Part shown: positions 22,061-32,580 of the stretch, piece after piece
How positions within the stretch are numbered: the first letter of the stretch is position 1
How the letters are laid out: the number at the start of each line of letters is the position of its first letter
Assembly (NCBI GenBank): GCA_021014325.1
Contig: CM037470.1
Location: 4,553,647 to 4,617,646, forward strand
DNA length: 64,000 nt
Direction of reading: 5' to 3'
DNA from: Plazaster borealis
Taxonomy: Eukaryota > Echinodermata > Asteroidea > Forcipulatida > Labidiasteridae
Notes under the pieces: generated by a model
The model's database searches: none
The model's input: only the letters and a program-made list of their open reading frames with translations
Told to the model about the DNA's origin: nothing
Position numbers and translations under genes: made by a program

Positions 22061-22260
22061 AGAGAAGACAAGGAAGGGAGTTTCAGTTTTAGATGTGGGA
22101 GGGAGGAAAACCCCTGAGGATTATTCCAGGGAAAACCCACGCAATCAGTTAGGGACTGAAAACCCAGTCCACATACTGCCCCCCGCTGGGATTCGAACCG
22201 GGGTCCCAGGGGTGGAAGGCGAGGAAAAAGATAACCACTACGCCAACCCGACCGCCCAAG
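22061..22260 (-). mobile_element. S2 SINE
   Basis: Minus-strand B box GGTTCGAATCCC, then GGGACTGAAAACCCAGTCC and TTTTAGATGTGGGAGGG. The poly-A-like tail is lost. Confidence 0.75.
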
Positions 22261-22424
22261 GTAGTCTACAGGTATAGTCTCATGACAAGTGATCAAATAA
22301 TGTTGTCTCACTCGTTGTCCCCTTTGTACACACCTTTACTTGTTGTAGCACAATTTAACGCACCTTTTCATCCCTACACTCTATCTGTTCCAAAGGCCAA
22401 TGAATACTGTGAGATGTTCATACT

Positions 22425-22552
22425 AGCTTCCCTGCCCCCCCCCCAACCTGCTGCACTTCGTAACTCCCTACCTGTATCTTGTTTTTCAACCATCTTACAA
22501 TCTTTTCAAGTTCAAGAGAAAAGCGAACAGTATCTTCTCTCCCTTTTAACTC
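22425..22552 (+). pseudogene. Probable LINE C-terminal remnant, frameshifted
   Basis: One frame gives ALRNSLPVSCFSTILQSF and the next KFKRKANSIFSPF before a stop. This resembles the W/RNSLP...FKxxLK ending of CR1/L2 LINEs with one frame change. The match is short. Confidence 0.35.
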
Positions 22553-22569
22553 TTCGGCAATTTGTCATC

Positions 22570-22946
22570 TAAAGGTATCGTACACGTTTGGTAATGACTC
22601 ACAACAAATATTAGCATCAAAACTTACTTGGTAACAAGCAACGGAGAGCTGTTGATAATAGTATACAACATTGTAGGAAACGACTCCCTCTGAATTAACG
22701 TAGTTTTTGAGAAAGAGGTAATTTCTCACTAAAATAATCAAAACTTCTTGCAAGAAGTTTTTTTTCCTATCTGAAAGCACACAAATTTGTACAACAAGGG
22801 TGTTTTTTTCTTTCATCATTTTCTTGCAACTTCGATGACCAATTGAGCCCAAATTTTCACAGGCTTGTTATTTTATGCATATGTTGGGATACACCAAGTG
22901 AGAACACTGGTCTTTGACAATTTCCAAACGTGATCAGTGCCTTTAA
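22570..22946 (-). mobile_element. A-family MITE
   Basis: CTAAAGGTATCGTACACG to CAGTGCCTTTAA; TTCTTGCAAGAAG centre. Confidence 0.92.
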
Positions 22947-23645
22947 TTATATTTCTTTCTTTCTTTATTTATTTTGTATAATTCCTCCAAAGAAGTAGAA
23001 ATTAGGGACTCTCTTTCCTGTCCCTCCTTTGATTGATTGAGGGCGTGTAATTAACTTGAAAGTTCATGATCACAAACATTTTGTAGAAAACCTTCCAACC
23101 TGAATCTTCCCCTTTCCCCGCTCTAAGGAAATAAGCGATTTCCAGATAAAGAAGGAAAGATTTATAGAGATTCCGTCTTGAAATTGTCAAAACAAGGGCG
23201 TGTTAGATCAACTTAATTGATCAGGGGGTCAGTTGGTTATAATTGCGTTTTGTCCGTTTTAAAACTACGTGAGGAATTTAAAACTAAACATAAACCTTAT
23301 TTACAGACACAGTACAGAAATGGTAAGTCCTCCACCCAAAAAAAACAAAAAAACCAACAACATATGTTGCCTTTTGACAAAGGTCCGGTCTGGATCGAAA
23401 GCTAAGGCCATCTCCCCTACCAATTTTATATTTATAGATAAGTAAATATAGATATATAAAAATTATTAAAAAGTTTCAATGAGAAAGGCGACTGATTATA
23501 AAGATCGTACAAGAACCAATCCTCCAGAGAAACATTTTTCGTCTGAAATACTGTCAGAGTTGAGGAGTTTGCGTTTCAAGAAACCCACAAACCACCATTG
23601 CTTATTTTGATGGCCAAAAGCGAAATAAGCCCGACATGAACATGC
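22947..23645. other. No firm feature; weak hammerhead-like motif
   Basis: TTTTGACAAAGGTCCGG then TGGATCGAAAGCTAAGG at 23375-23408 resembles the degenerate hammerhead-like motif of M elements. Otherwise unassigned. Confidence 0.3.
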
Positions 23646-23649
23646 ACAA

Positions 23650-24180
23650 AATCCCAGACACGATACAGTTTGGGTTCTAGTCCCCCACCCCCCCCCCCCC
23701 CAACGTGACCAACAAATTTAATGAAATACGCAAAGCTTGGTTGTATGTTTTGTTGATTTTACCTAAAACAGGGTATCGGCACACTTTAAAAAGTCAATTG
23801 TAAGACTTTTTAAGACCCTTTTGATGCTACCCTTAACAAAATTTGAGACCAAAAATAAGTGAATAAAGCAGGGGAAACAGCTATACCCACTCACACTTTC
23901 TGTTACTTTTTTACACGCAGCGTAATTCAATTCTTTACAAGCTTACAAGAAAATTCATAACACACTTCATCCATTTTTTAAAACCTCAATGAACATAATT
24001 TAATACTTTTAATGCTATTTTAGGCCTTAAATTTGGATAGTTCAATTTAAGACTTTTTAAGGATCCGCCGAAATCCTGGATACAGTTTGGAGTTTTTTTC
24101 CCCCCACTTCCAACGTGACCAACAAATTTGATAAAATATGCACACCTTGGTTGTATCTTTTTGTTGATTTTAACTTAAAG
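23650..24180. repeat. ~100-bp direct repeats flanking a hAT-like segment
   Basis: GATACAGTTTGG...CCAACGTGACCAACAAATTT...TTGGTTGTATNTTTTGTTGA occurs at 23660-23768 and again at 24079-24180. Between them, 23771-24078 starts CAGGGTATCGGCACACTTT and ends GATCCGCCGAAATCCTG, with internal AAGACTTTTTAA at both sides. These ends resemble hAT-type CAGGG/CCCTG termini. Confidence 0.5.
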
Positions 24181-24447
24181 ATGGGAATGAATGTACTCTT
24201 CCAAAACACAACAATGTACTTTCCCTCTAATCCGATACCTTTTCCAAAAACGTATTCTTCAGAGAGCCTTTTATTTCACCACAAGACACAAACTCCATTC
24301 ATGGATGGGTTAACCCCCGTCTTCACCATCTTTTTCCTTGAGTCAGATTGAATTTTAAAAACAGGCTTGTCTGATCCAAGTTGCCGTAAATCCCAAGTGA
24401 CACTTTTCACTTTCCAAAGTGAAACGACTTTAATTTGATTTTTCAAT

Positions 24448-24827
24448 TTAAAGGGAGGGTATACCTTTTGGTGATTACTAAAAAAATTAATGATCATAAA
24501 AACTTACTTGGTAAGAAGCACTGCAGCTGTTAATAATGTATAACATTTTGAGAAGCGACTCCCTTCAAAGGAATGTGGTTTTAGAGAGAGGGATTCAAAA
24601 ACATTTCAATGCAGAAACGTTTCTCAGATTGTGTATTCCAATTAAGATTTATTCTTCCTGCGTGGGCATAACAGCCCCAGATGTTTGGCGATATCTCAAA
24701 AACGCTACCACCTTTTGAAATGAAATTTTCACAGGTTATATAGTTTTATTGTATATATCTACATTCATATATGATTAAAACAATCAAACTATTCCAAAAA
24801 CCAAAGGTATGTATACTTTGCCTTTAA
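24448..24827 (-). mobile_element. B-family MITE, complete
   Basis: TTAAAGGGAGGGTATACC to GGTATGTATACTTTGCCTTTAA, with AAACGTTTCTCAGATTG near the centre and TTATTCTTCCTGCGTGGG beyond it. Confidence 0.88.
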
Positions 24828-25537
24828 ACACTATCAAAGTACATTAAAAAGAAGAGAGAAAAAAAGCAGAAGTGTTTTCGGATCTGTCTCTTTACGCCTT
24901 GAACCATGTTGGTGATAGGTTAGTAGTTCTTGATCTGTAAACACACCAACAGTTGAATTATCTCAGACGTGGCAACCGTATATCCTTGGTGTAGAAATCT
25001 TACAGAGAGAGATTATTGCGATTGTCTTGTCTCGACTAAAGGGGGCGCTCTATTGGATGTCCTGCAATCCGGTTGCGAATATGTTAATCATGGGACTTTG
25101 GTGGGTGATGTCAGGCACGTAGGGATGGCGGAAAAACCCAGACAGCATTACATTCCGTCATGCTTTCACCTCCCTCAAGCATGCCATGCTGCATAAAATT
25201 AGCCGCCATGTTTGAACGTCTGGCTTTTTCATGCTCCTCCCGTGATGATTTCGGAGAGGGGGGGGGGGTGGCTTTGTGGAGGGAAATGGCCAACATCCGC
25301 ATAACATTGTCATCTGACGATGTAATCAGAGTATGCTAACAATAGCTGATTAGTAAGATTGCAAAACATACAAGTCTAAAAAACAAGGAAATAACATTCA
25401 TCGTGCGGTTTAACCTCCACATGAAAACGACATACATGTACCCCTGACAAATAACGAGAAGGTGTGGCCTATTATTCACCATTCGAGTTTAAATGTTGTC
25501 GGATTAGCAACAAAAAGAGAACGAGAGAAAAACGTAC
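24828..25537. other. CpG-richer stretch, no supported gene
   Basis: Composition shifts to more CpG and GC than the flanks. A 75-codon plus frame (24969-25196) and a GTAAGA donor-like site at about 25003-24998 on the minus strand are present, but no exon is convincingly bounded. Confidence 0.35.
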
Positions 25538-25683
25538 CTCCGCAGACAAGCTTCGCAAAAAATTCGCCCCAACAGGTTTTTTTGGTGGAGAGGTTTTTGG
25601 AACACAATGGGATTGTCCGAGGGTACAAGTCTGGGGAGGACTCTCACTGCACAGCCATGCATGGCACGTACACCGACTGCTAA
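25538..25683 (-). CDS. Candidate exon 3 of minus-strand gene
   Basis: The minus strand reads the acceptor TTCACTCCTTCTAGTACTGCAG, 146 nt, and the donor GTACGTTTTTC. With phase 0 input, matching the output of the candidate exon at 27376-27536, it is open and encodes for example NPIVFQKPLHQKNLLGRIFC near its end. Phase output is 2. Five frames are open over this GC-richer stretch, including a plus-strand one, so neither strand nor frame is certain. Confidence 0.3.
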
Positions 25684-25739
25684 CTGCAGTACTAGAAGGA
25701 GTGAAGTTCACTAATAATGCACATGAACAGCCAGCCTGA

Positions 25740-26237
25740 TCCAGACAGTACTTAACAAAGGAATATCTACAACCATGTGTGACACACTGCTAATGCAAGC
25801 ACGGTCCATGTCATAACCTTTAGAATATGGGAATCGGTTTTGGGCCGCCCCTTCAACTACATGGCGTGTTTATTAAAGTAATGTTCTGCACACGTTTTTT
25901 CCGCCTTTTCCAAAAAATAGTTTTTTCTTTGGCGGGTTTTAAATGCAAGATTAAGCAACAACTCCAGAAAGAAAAATGGCATCAGAGAATGTATAGTTTA
26001 CACAGAACTTCAGTGTGAAAGACACAAACTAAGATAAGAACTCAGACAGTGATCCAATAAAGAGGTATTTAAATAGAAATACAAAAACAAAAACACATGT
26101 AAAGTTAAGTCTCGAAAGCAACTTTGCAAATTGTACTTCAACAGTTCAATCTATTTCAAAAAGGAATGAAAACTTATTTCATCGCGTTGTCGACAGTACA
26201 AAATAACATGACTCTTCCTAAGCTCTCTGCTCCTTAA
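25740..26237. other. No recognised feature
   Basis: Nothing supported. Confidence 0.35.
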
Positions 26238-26560
26238 GGCGTGGAAGTTACGACAGAGTGACGTTTGATCGTTCATATTTTTTTAACTGGTTGTTAGATT
26301 CCATTCTTTATGGTTTTCTAACGGAAATTAGAAAAGAAATCATATCAAATGTGACGCCGAAAAGACACGAAAACAAGTTGTACTCGTGATTTCTGTTCCC
26401 GTATGGTAGTCACGATAGAGTAACGTTTGATCATTGGTACTTTTTATAAACTCAACTGGTAGATAGATTCCATTCTTTATGGTTTGTAACGGAAATCGGA
26501 AAAGAAATCATATAAAATGTGATCCTCAAATGACTTGAAAATAAGTAGTCGTCAGACGAC
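26238..26560. repeat. Diverged ~160-bp tandem duplication
   Basis: Unit 1 from CGTGGAAGTTACGACAGAG and unit 2 (about 26400) from GGTAGTCACGATAGAG share AACGTTTGATC, AGATTCCATTCTTTATGG and AGAAATCATAT in the same order. Confidence 0.8.
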
Positions 26561-26934
26561 TAAGGGACAAGGGGGGGAGTACTCTACAAATGAAATGAAA
26601 CATAAATCTGAGAAAAGCTTGTTGTCAAATGTGAAGTTCTCCTATTTAACTTTTAAAATCTTTTGATTCATATTGTCTGCTTGGGGGAAAAAAAGTGTAA
26701 TTTTGAATTTCCTAGAAGGAATCAAGATTTTCAAATCGTTTGAAATAACTTCTCCACACTGTTCTCTCGTCGTAAATAACTTTTCCACACTGTTCTCTGA
26801 CCAAGATTTAAACTATTCCGGCAAAACTGGAGAATTTCCGGCACAAGTTTCTCGCGAGTTTTGACGATTAGACTTTTTTCTTTTTCTTCAAAATATCACC
26901 ACCAAAACACTGACGCAATTTCAAATTGAGATCT

Positions 26935-27105
26935 GGGCCCAATTTCAAGCACAAAAAGTAGCTCAGCACAAAAAAACCAATTATGCTTACCAAATTTTGG
27001 TTACCAGCCAAAACACCGTGTCATGCGCACCTTTTCATTTTTTGCTCGGAAGAAATTTGTTAAGCAATTATTCACTGCTTAAGCAGCTCTATGAAGTTAG
27101 GCCCA
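26935..27105 (+). mobile_element. D-family MITE, short left end
   Basis: GGGCCCAATTTCAAGCAC joins directly to AAAAAGTAGCTCAGC; about 15 bp of the left arm are deleted. The right end is GCAGCTCTATGAAGTTAGGCC. Confidence 0.82.
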
Positions 27106-27375
27106 GACCATAAGGTGGGTACTTGCAAGCCGTAAGATTCGGGCATACAGACGTTCAAAATAGCAAAGGGAAAAGACGTTGTCACAGGAATTCTGAAGTG
27201 TTCCAAGAGAACAGTTTTAAAAAACAATCAAACTGTATTCCTGGAGAGCATAGCGACGGATAATTCAAAAGGCCAGAAGCACATGGGAAACAGACATGAC
27301 GAGACGTTATTTGAACCTAAGAGACCTGTTAATCGAAAATGATTCTAAAAACATTTAAAAACAAGTACCAATTAC
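27106..27375. other. Probable intron sequence
   Basis: Lies downstream of the donor of the candidate exon at 27376; no repeat recognised. Confidence 0.3.
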
Positions 27376-27536
27376 CGTTGGAAAAATTTGACGGCCCGAC
27401 GCTAAACGAATGACAACCGAAATAAAAGACTCGGCAGTACAGGTCGTCCGTTGCGACAAGTGTCCACTGATTTTCGTATCGCCAAAGTATAAACGTGAGG
27501 GGTGGTTTGTTTCTTCCTCCCACCGATGAAGGGCTT
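27376..27536 (-). CDS. Candidate exon 2 of minus-strand gene, unknown protein
   Basis: On the minus strand CATCGTCATCTTCCAG precedes the exon and GTAATTGG follows it. The exon is 161 nt. Taking one base (C) from the exon ending at 28095 gives an uninterrupted 54-codon frame, beginning QALHRWEEETNHPSRLYFGD and ending SVVIRLASGRQIFPT, leaving phase 0. The product looks like an ordinary soluble protein segment: charged, with no membrane helix or low complexity. I do not recognise the family. The intron to exon 1 would be 558 nt. Support comes from two strong splice sites, matching phase and CpG-rich context; there is no homology evidence. Confidence 0.5.
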
Positions 27537-28094
27537 CTGGAAGATGACGATGATGTTCAAAAGCTGGCGGACAATTCCTCGGGTGAGGGTTTGCTGATAG
27601 GACGGCTGTCCAACAGAGACTGTGGGTGTCCCCGAGACAAACGTCACCCACGTGATGGGTGTGGTCTGCCTTTTCACATTTATTGACTTACCAAATGTAA
27701 AATTACAACTGATCAGTACAGACTACTACCAGAGGGGAAAAAACAAATGTCATGGCATAATAGTAGATAACAAGTGGGCAGGGGGCGGGGGGGAAACAAG
27801 TTATTAGCTTTACATTTCAAATTCGATTTCCCAAACTTGATTGGGTTTCATTATTGATGAGAGAAAAGGGTAAGGGTGGACTGTGCTTTTTTGATGTCGT
27901 CGCTGGCGCAAAATGTCTTATCAGGTTTCGTTCAATATGGAACCTAAAGTAAGGGTGAAGAACGGGTGAAAGTTTCTGATGTCATTTGGAGTTGGGATAA
28001 TAATGGATATGTCTGCGACAAACGTCGAAAAACAAAGAAACGAAAGAAGAAGAAGAAAAAAAGACAAATGAGAAGAAAACAAATCTTAACTTAC
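27537..28094 (-). other. Putative intron 1 (GT-AG, 558 nt)
   Basis: Starts GTAAGTTAAG at 28094 and ends in a pyrimidine-rich stretch with CAG at 27537 on the minus strand. It contains a C/G-rich run near 27780 and an AAGAAGAAG purine tract near 28045. Confidence 0.4.
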
Positions 28095-28143
28095 GTTTCG
28101 TCACTTTTTGGGCAAAATCCAACTCGTAAATGTCGATAGGCAT
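28095..28143 (-). CDS. Candidate first coding exon, unknown protein
   Basis: The ATG at 28143-28141 (minus) opens MPIDIYELDFAQKVTK and ends with one base before a consensus donor GTAAGT at 28094-28089. Context TTATCATGC is acceptable for initiation. The sequence upstream is CpG-rich with no repeats, as expected of a 5' leader. The joined frame continues into 27376-27536. The peptide is not one I can name. An upstream ATG around 28330 would open a separate 40-odd-codon frame, so the transcript start is probably below it or the first ATG is bypassed. Confidence 0.5.
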
Positions 28144-28450
28144 GATAAGCAAAAATGAGAAAGTACTCGATGCGAGTGTTTGGTCGAGAAGAAAGAGAAC
28201 AAAATCAAGAGGAGGTTAGATCCTCGTTGTCTGGCGAAGCAGTTGATGCGGGCGGACGAATAGATCTGTCTGACAGGGTGTGTGAAGCATGGTGGGCAGA
28301 GGCTGCAAACGGCGCAAAGTGGTTCACCATGCGTCACTCAATATGGCGGCAGGCCTACTTTTTTTCTCTTCCCGCGCATGACACATGACGTTGCTGTGAG
28401 CTGGCTGGTACACACAATGAGGGCCACAACCTCCTGATCACAGGTACGTG
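28144..28450 (-). promoter_or_regulatory. Likely 5' leader / promoter region
   Basis: It is repeat-free, has more CpG than the rest of the window (CGCATG, GGCGGACGAA, GGCGCAAAG) and lies directly upstream of the candidate start codon. A pyrimidine-rich TTTCTTCTCGACC (minus, near 28180) could be an initiator. On the plus strand CACAG followed by GTACGTG at 28441-28447 would suit a divergent transcript. All of this is inference from composition and position. Confidence 0.3.
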
Positions 28451-29762
28451 CTCTTGCTACAGACTAAGGGGGGCACTTGAACCGATCTGTTAACTCTACC
28501 CCCCCCCCAAAAAAAAGTCTGTCTGGGTCTAACGGGTGATTATAATAACTCCAGACCTAATGCAATCAAAGAATTATGCTCCTGCTCGGTACAGCTTACA
28601 CGTCCCCGAACAAACAGGAATATCCAGCGTTGACTCCTTTGTGACCGACAGAATAGGGTAGTTTACCGGGGCCAGCAACAGAGAACACTGTTGGATTTTT
28701 TCAGTAGGGCCTGTCATGATCAACCATGTCTACCACCATCCGCACACATTCACAATGCTCAGCACACCCTTTCGTGAATGTTCTGGCCCATTAATCCATG
28801 TTCGGGGGCCACGTGGTGGCTAGTGAAAACGTCCGTGTTCCGTCGGCAGCTACGAAAAAATGTGCAGTGATCTGCAGGACTTTCCCGCGAAAAAACACGC
28901 CGGACCCGGACACAAATCCAAGATGGCGACAACTGCAAAACGGCTGGCTCGTGGAGTGATGGTGCGATATCTATGCTTTGAATCGAGGTGGCCCTTCTGC
29001 TACAACTCGATGACCTATTCAGTGTTCTGCAGTGCATGTACATTGTACATCTGAATCCAATAGCAATAAAGCAGCCCCTACACAGCAGACTCGCAATCCA
29101 CTGCAGTAAAGTGGAACACGCCAGTCTACCAAGGGGTCAGGAGGTCACTGCTGTCTGACATTAGGAACGCTCCAATTTAAACAGGGGCACTCACGGCCCA
29201 ACGCAATTTAACTTTTAACCCACTTTCTGCCGGCATTATTCAAACAAAATAGTACAATATGAAATGATGTAAACTTTTAAACTGTTCTGCCATATTGTTA
29301 TTATACATTGTACTGTGCCTTCCACTTGAACACTTGTACAAGCCCTTATGCTCTAACAACCGCCCCTCCAAAGGGGAGCAAACTTTTCTTTTCCCTGTAT
29401 CCCCCCTCGTCTGCAAACTTTTGGTACAGTCCTTTCTACATACATACATGTACATCTGAATACAGAACACTTCAGGCCAATTACATTCTTTTTGGGGAGG
29501 GACTGGTGGGACACAAACAGCCCCCCCCCCCTCAAAAAAAACAAAAAAACAAACAAACCCAGAGAGAAATATTAGTAAACAAATATAGAGATTTATTTAT
29601 AGACTTCATGGTACACTGAACATGAAATGAGGTGCTGCTTTTCACCATGGTATCACATAATACGATTAACTTTTATAGTGTCAGACTTGAGTGAGTAAGA
29701 ATACATGATTTAAAATGTAGCTTTAGTGGCTGAACCCTGTCACAGAAACAATCTTGTTTCTT
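28451..29762. other. CpG-richer, repeat-poor stretch, no supported gene
   Basis: From 28.6 to 29.1 kb open frames exist on both strands, including one from CCAAGATGGCGACAACTGC (plus, ATG at 28922) that would make a good first exon but lacks a clear donor. Runs of C at 28500 and 29520 are followed by A tracts. Confidence 0.35.
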
Positions 29763-30124
29763 TTAAAGGCAGGGTATACTTTTGGTAATTGTCAAAGACC
29801 AGTATCCTCACTTGGTGTATCCCAACATATGCATAACATAACAAACCTGTGCAAATTTGGGCTCAATTGGTCATCAAAGTTGCAAGAAAATAATGACAGA
29901 AAAAAACACCCTTGTTGCATAGACTTGTGTGCTTTCAGATGCCTGAATCTCAGATTCAAAAGAATTTTGTGAAAAATTACCTCTTTCTCTGAAACTACAT
30001 TACTTCAAAGAGTGTCGTTTCTAAAAATGTTTCTAACAACAGCTCTCCAGTGCTCTTTACCAGGTAAGTTTTTTATGGTCATTAATTTTTGGAGTAATTA
30101 CCAAAGGTATACCCTCCCTTTAAA
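29763..30124 (+). mobile_element. A/B hybrid MITE
   Basis: The outer ends are B-type (AAAGGCAGGGTATAC and GGTATACCCTCCCTTTAA), but the inner arms are A-type (AATTGTCAAAGACCAGTATC, AAGTTGCAAGAAAATAATGA). The central palindrome is TGAATCTCAGATTCA. Confidence 0.85.
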
Positions 30125-30247
30125 GACTAGGTTAGTCAAGTTTGAACTTTAGAGTATGCCAACCTACATACCAAAAATTTATGAAACCATGACTAACGCT
30201 ATCACTGGCACCTCGTCACCATTTAAACACTTTCCCAGCATAGTTTA

Positions 30248-30633
30248 TTAAAGACAGTGTACACTATTGGTAATTGTCAAAGACCAGTCTTCTCACTTGG
30301 TGTATCTCAACATATGCATAAAATAACAAACCTGTGAAAATTTGAGCTCGATCGGTCGTCGGAGTTGCAAGATAACTATGAAAGAAAAAACACCCTTGTC
30401 ACACGAAGTTGTGTGCTTTCAGATGCTTGATTTCGAGACCTCAAGTTCTAAACTTGAGGTCTCGAAATCAAATTCGTGGAAAATTACTTCTTTCTCGAAA
30501 ACTACTCCACTTCAGAGGGAGCCGTTTCTCACAATGTTTTATACTACCAACCTCTCCCCATTACTTGATACCAAGTAAGGTTTTGTGCTAATAATTATTT
30601 TGAGTAATTACCAATAATGTCCACTGCCTTTAA
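30248..30633 (+). mobile_element. A-family MITE with a distinct centre
   Basis: Standard A arms, but the centre is a 21-bp-arm palindrome (TTTCGAGACCTCAAGTT, loop CTA, inverse) instead of TTCTTGCAAGAA. Confidence 0.9.
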
Positions 30634-30903
30634 GTATTTCCTATGTATGCAACAATGCAATAGGGGGGGGGGGGTGAAGGGGTCCCAACCAGAAAGAAAA
30701 AAAACCTCAAAAACTATTGTCTACTTGTCTAGACCCAGCCCTAGGTTGTGAACAGCTACGTTTGCTGAACACATTATTCTTTTGGCGGGAAACAAGGAGT
30801 TAGTTCCGAACAAGTTGATTTGAACCTCTTTATTGTCGAGTTCTCTGCCAAAGTCAAACTCCTGTCTTCTTATACAACAGTTAAGGAAAGAAGAAATGAA
30901 CCT
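30634..30903. other. No feature; 12-G run
   Basis: Poly-G tract at 30662-30674; otherwise unassigned. Confidence 0.4.
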
Positions 30904-31439
30904 AAATCTGTTTTATCTCCAGTGGTTCTTCGGAGTGTCGGTTGAAGCGTCAGATGGTCTTGGATTCTACAAGACAATCTTGCCTGCAGTTGATGCCTCA
31001 AAGACCAGGGTTCTCCCCATGCACAAGCTAGAGTATCGAGCCGATAAGTGTGATTTGCGTGCCGATACGCGAACAAATTCGGCCGATACGCAAAACAAAA
31101 TAGTAGGCCTATTTAAAACAAAAAAATGATTTACTTATTTATTTCACAAAAAACATCAAAAGATAAACCATTAAAATGCTCCACATTGCACAGTAGGGCT
31201 TTTAAAAACCAAGATAAACACCAAGTAGAAAACATTCCGAAGACCTTGTTTCAATTCAGCGAGCTTCGGCCAAACTTCCAAAATTTGGGTCCAGAATGCC
31301 CCACAGTGTTGAAAAAAACCTGGGGAGAACCCTAAAATCTGTTTATATCCAGCGGTTTCTTCAGAGTGTCGGTTGCAGCATTAGATTGTCTTGGATTCCG
31401 TACCAGACAATCTTGCCTTCAGTTGATGCCTCAAAGACC
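30904..31439. repeat. ~105-bp direct repeats either side of a G element
   Basis: 30904-31006 and 31334-31439 share AAATCTGTTT, AGAGTGTCGGTTG, TTGGATTC, GACAATCTTGCC and CAGTTGATGCCTCAAAGACC, with about 15 percent differences. Confidence 0.85.
31007..31333. mobile_element. G-family element, 327 bp
   Basis: Ends AGGGTTCTCCCCATG and TGGGGAGAACCCT (inverted). Internal blocks are CCGATACGC repeats at the left and TTGTTTCAATTCAGCGAGC near the right. Relatives are at 52137-52345 and 62169-63369. Confidence 0.8.
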
Positions 31440-31653
31440 CTTAGTCATTGTCGAGGAGACCCACTACCCAAATAGTGGTGTACCACCCTGTTATCTCTTG
31501 ACTAAGACAGGTCCACATCACCCTGACATCTCAGAGTACAAATGTCTACAGTCCGCCAACAACTAGCTACCACCCGAGGCCACAAGTCCTCACCATCAAG
31601 ACCCTCCCAATCAGGGGGTTGACAATCTCACTAAATCACTGGCCAAGAGTCCA
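31440..31653. other. No recognised feature
   Basis: Unassigned. Confidence 0.3.
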
Positions 31654-31812
31654 GGGCCAGGCCTGGAATTTTTAATCTCTGAAGGGGGCAACGCCATTTT
31701 TTATTTTGCACAAGGAACACTTCCACAGGAATACCTCCAAGTGTATTGGAATTTTTCCGAAGGGGCACCAAAGCCAAAACCAGGGGCAACATATGACATG
31801 GTCTCCAGGCCT
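31654..31812 (-). mobile_element. H-family MITE, inverted and diverged
   Basis: Ends GGCCAGGCCTGGAATTTTT and TCTCCAGGCCTG; internal AAGGGGCACCAAAGCCAAAA. Confidence 0.7.
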
Positions 31813-31989
31813 GTGGGTGATTTCATCAAACCTCGGAGTCCCACTGTTGTTTTAGTAGACAACCATGTTTAACAAAATAACCCTCTACGCAAGACTAAGA
31901 ACCCCCCTTTTTTTTCTTCTTTCTTTTTTAATGAGAAATCGCCTAACATCACAAGGTCGGACGGCCACTTCAAAGTGAGGGCTACAATT

Positions 31990-32117
31990 ATGGTCTAATT
32001 GACACTTGTGCCTTGCTCAAGGGCACAAGTGTCATGACCGGGATTCGAACCCACACTCTGCTGTTGACAACACAAGAGCTTGGGTCCGGTGAACTAGACC
32101 GCTCGGCCACGACACGC
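31990..32117 (-). mobile_element. S1-variant SINE head
   Basis: A tRNA-Leu-like head of a subtype with TTGTCAACAGCAGAGTGTGG. The A-box region GGTCTAGTTCACCGGACCC is shared with the copy at 48302. Confidence 0.75.
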
Positions 32118-32580
32118 CTTTTTAAGAAAAACTTACATCACTAACAATCCCAAACTACTTGTAACTTTTTCTTCCATCTGAGGTCATTCCTTCACAAACT
32201 TCCACACTCACAATCAAGACCAAATTTAAAAAGATGTCAAGCAGAACATTGTTACTGAGAAAATACTTTGCTATTATCAAAAATTAGATTTTGCCCTGCA
32301 AATTTGGCATCTATGGGTCATATCACAAACTATAACCTTTTGAAATAACCCAGCATATTGAATGCAGTCAAGAGTTGAAACCTCCTGAACTCCCAGGGTG
32401 TCACTTGAGAGTTTCCACAGGGTACAAACTTTACTTTACACTGGACGGCAGGCCAGAGATTTTAGCATTGGGCCAGGAAACAGATGACTGGACAAGTTTA
32501 GTGATCTTGTTGTTTTTTAGTTCAGCCTTATGGTAGCCATGGTGTGTCTAACTAGCTTGCACAGACTTCCACAGGCCTGC
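32118..32580. other. No gene; I-family fragment
   Basis: The I-family end CTTTACACTGGACGGCAGG with GGCCAGAGATTTTAGC is at 32430-32520 (minus). Confidence 0.4.

Noticed and set aside
23650..24180. Solo LTR retrotransposon
   Set aside because: No TG/CA ends, primer-binding site or polypurine tract; interior ends look like a DNA transposon.
24969..25196. 75-codon plus-strand gene
   Set aside because: Plausible composition but no acceptor or donor and no recognisable motif.
28860..29054. First exon starting at the AAGATGGCGACA context
   Set aside because: The initiation context is attractive and the region is CpG-rich, but the frame runs into a stop without a consensus donor. AAGATGG also occurs in K-type repeats.
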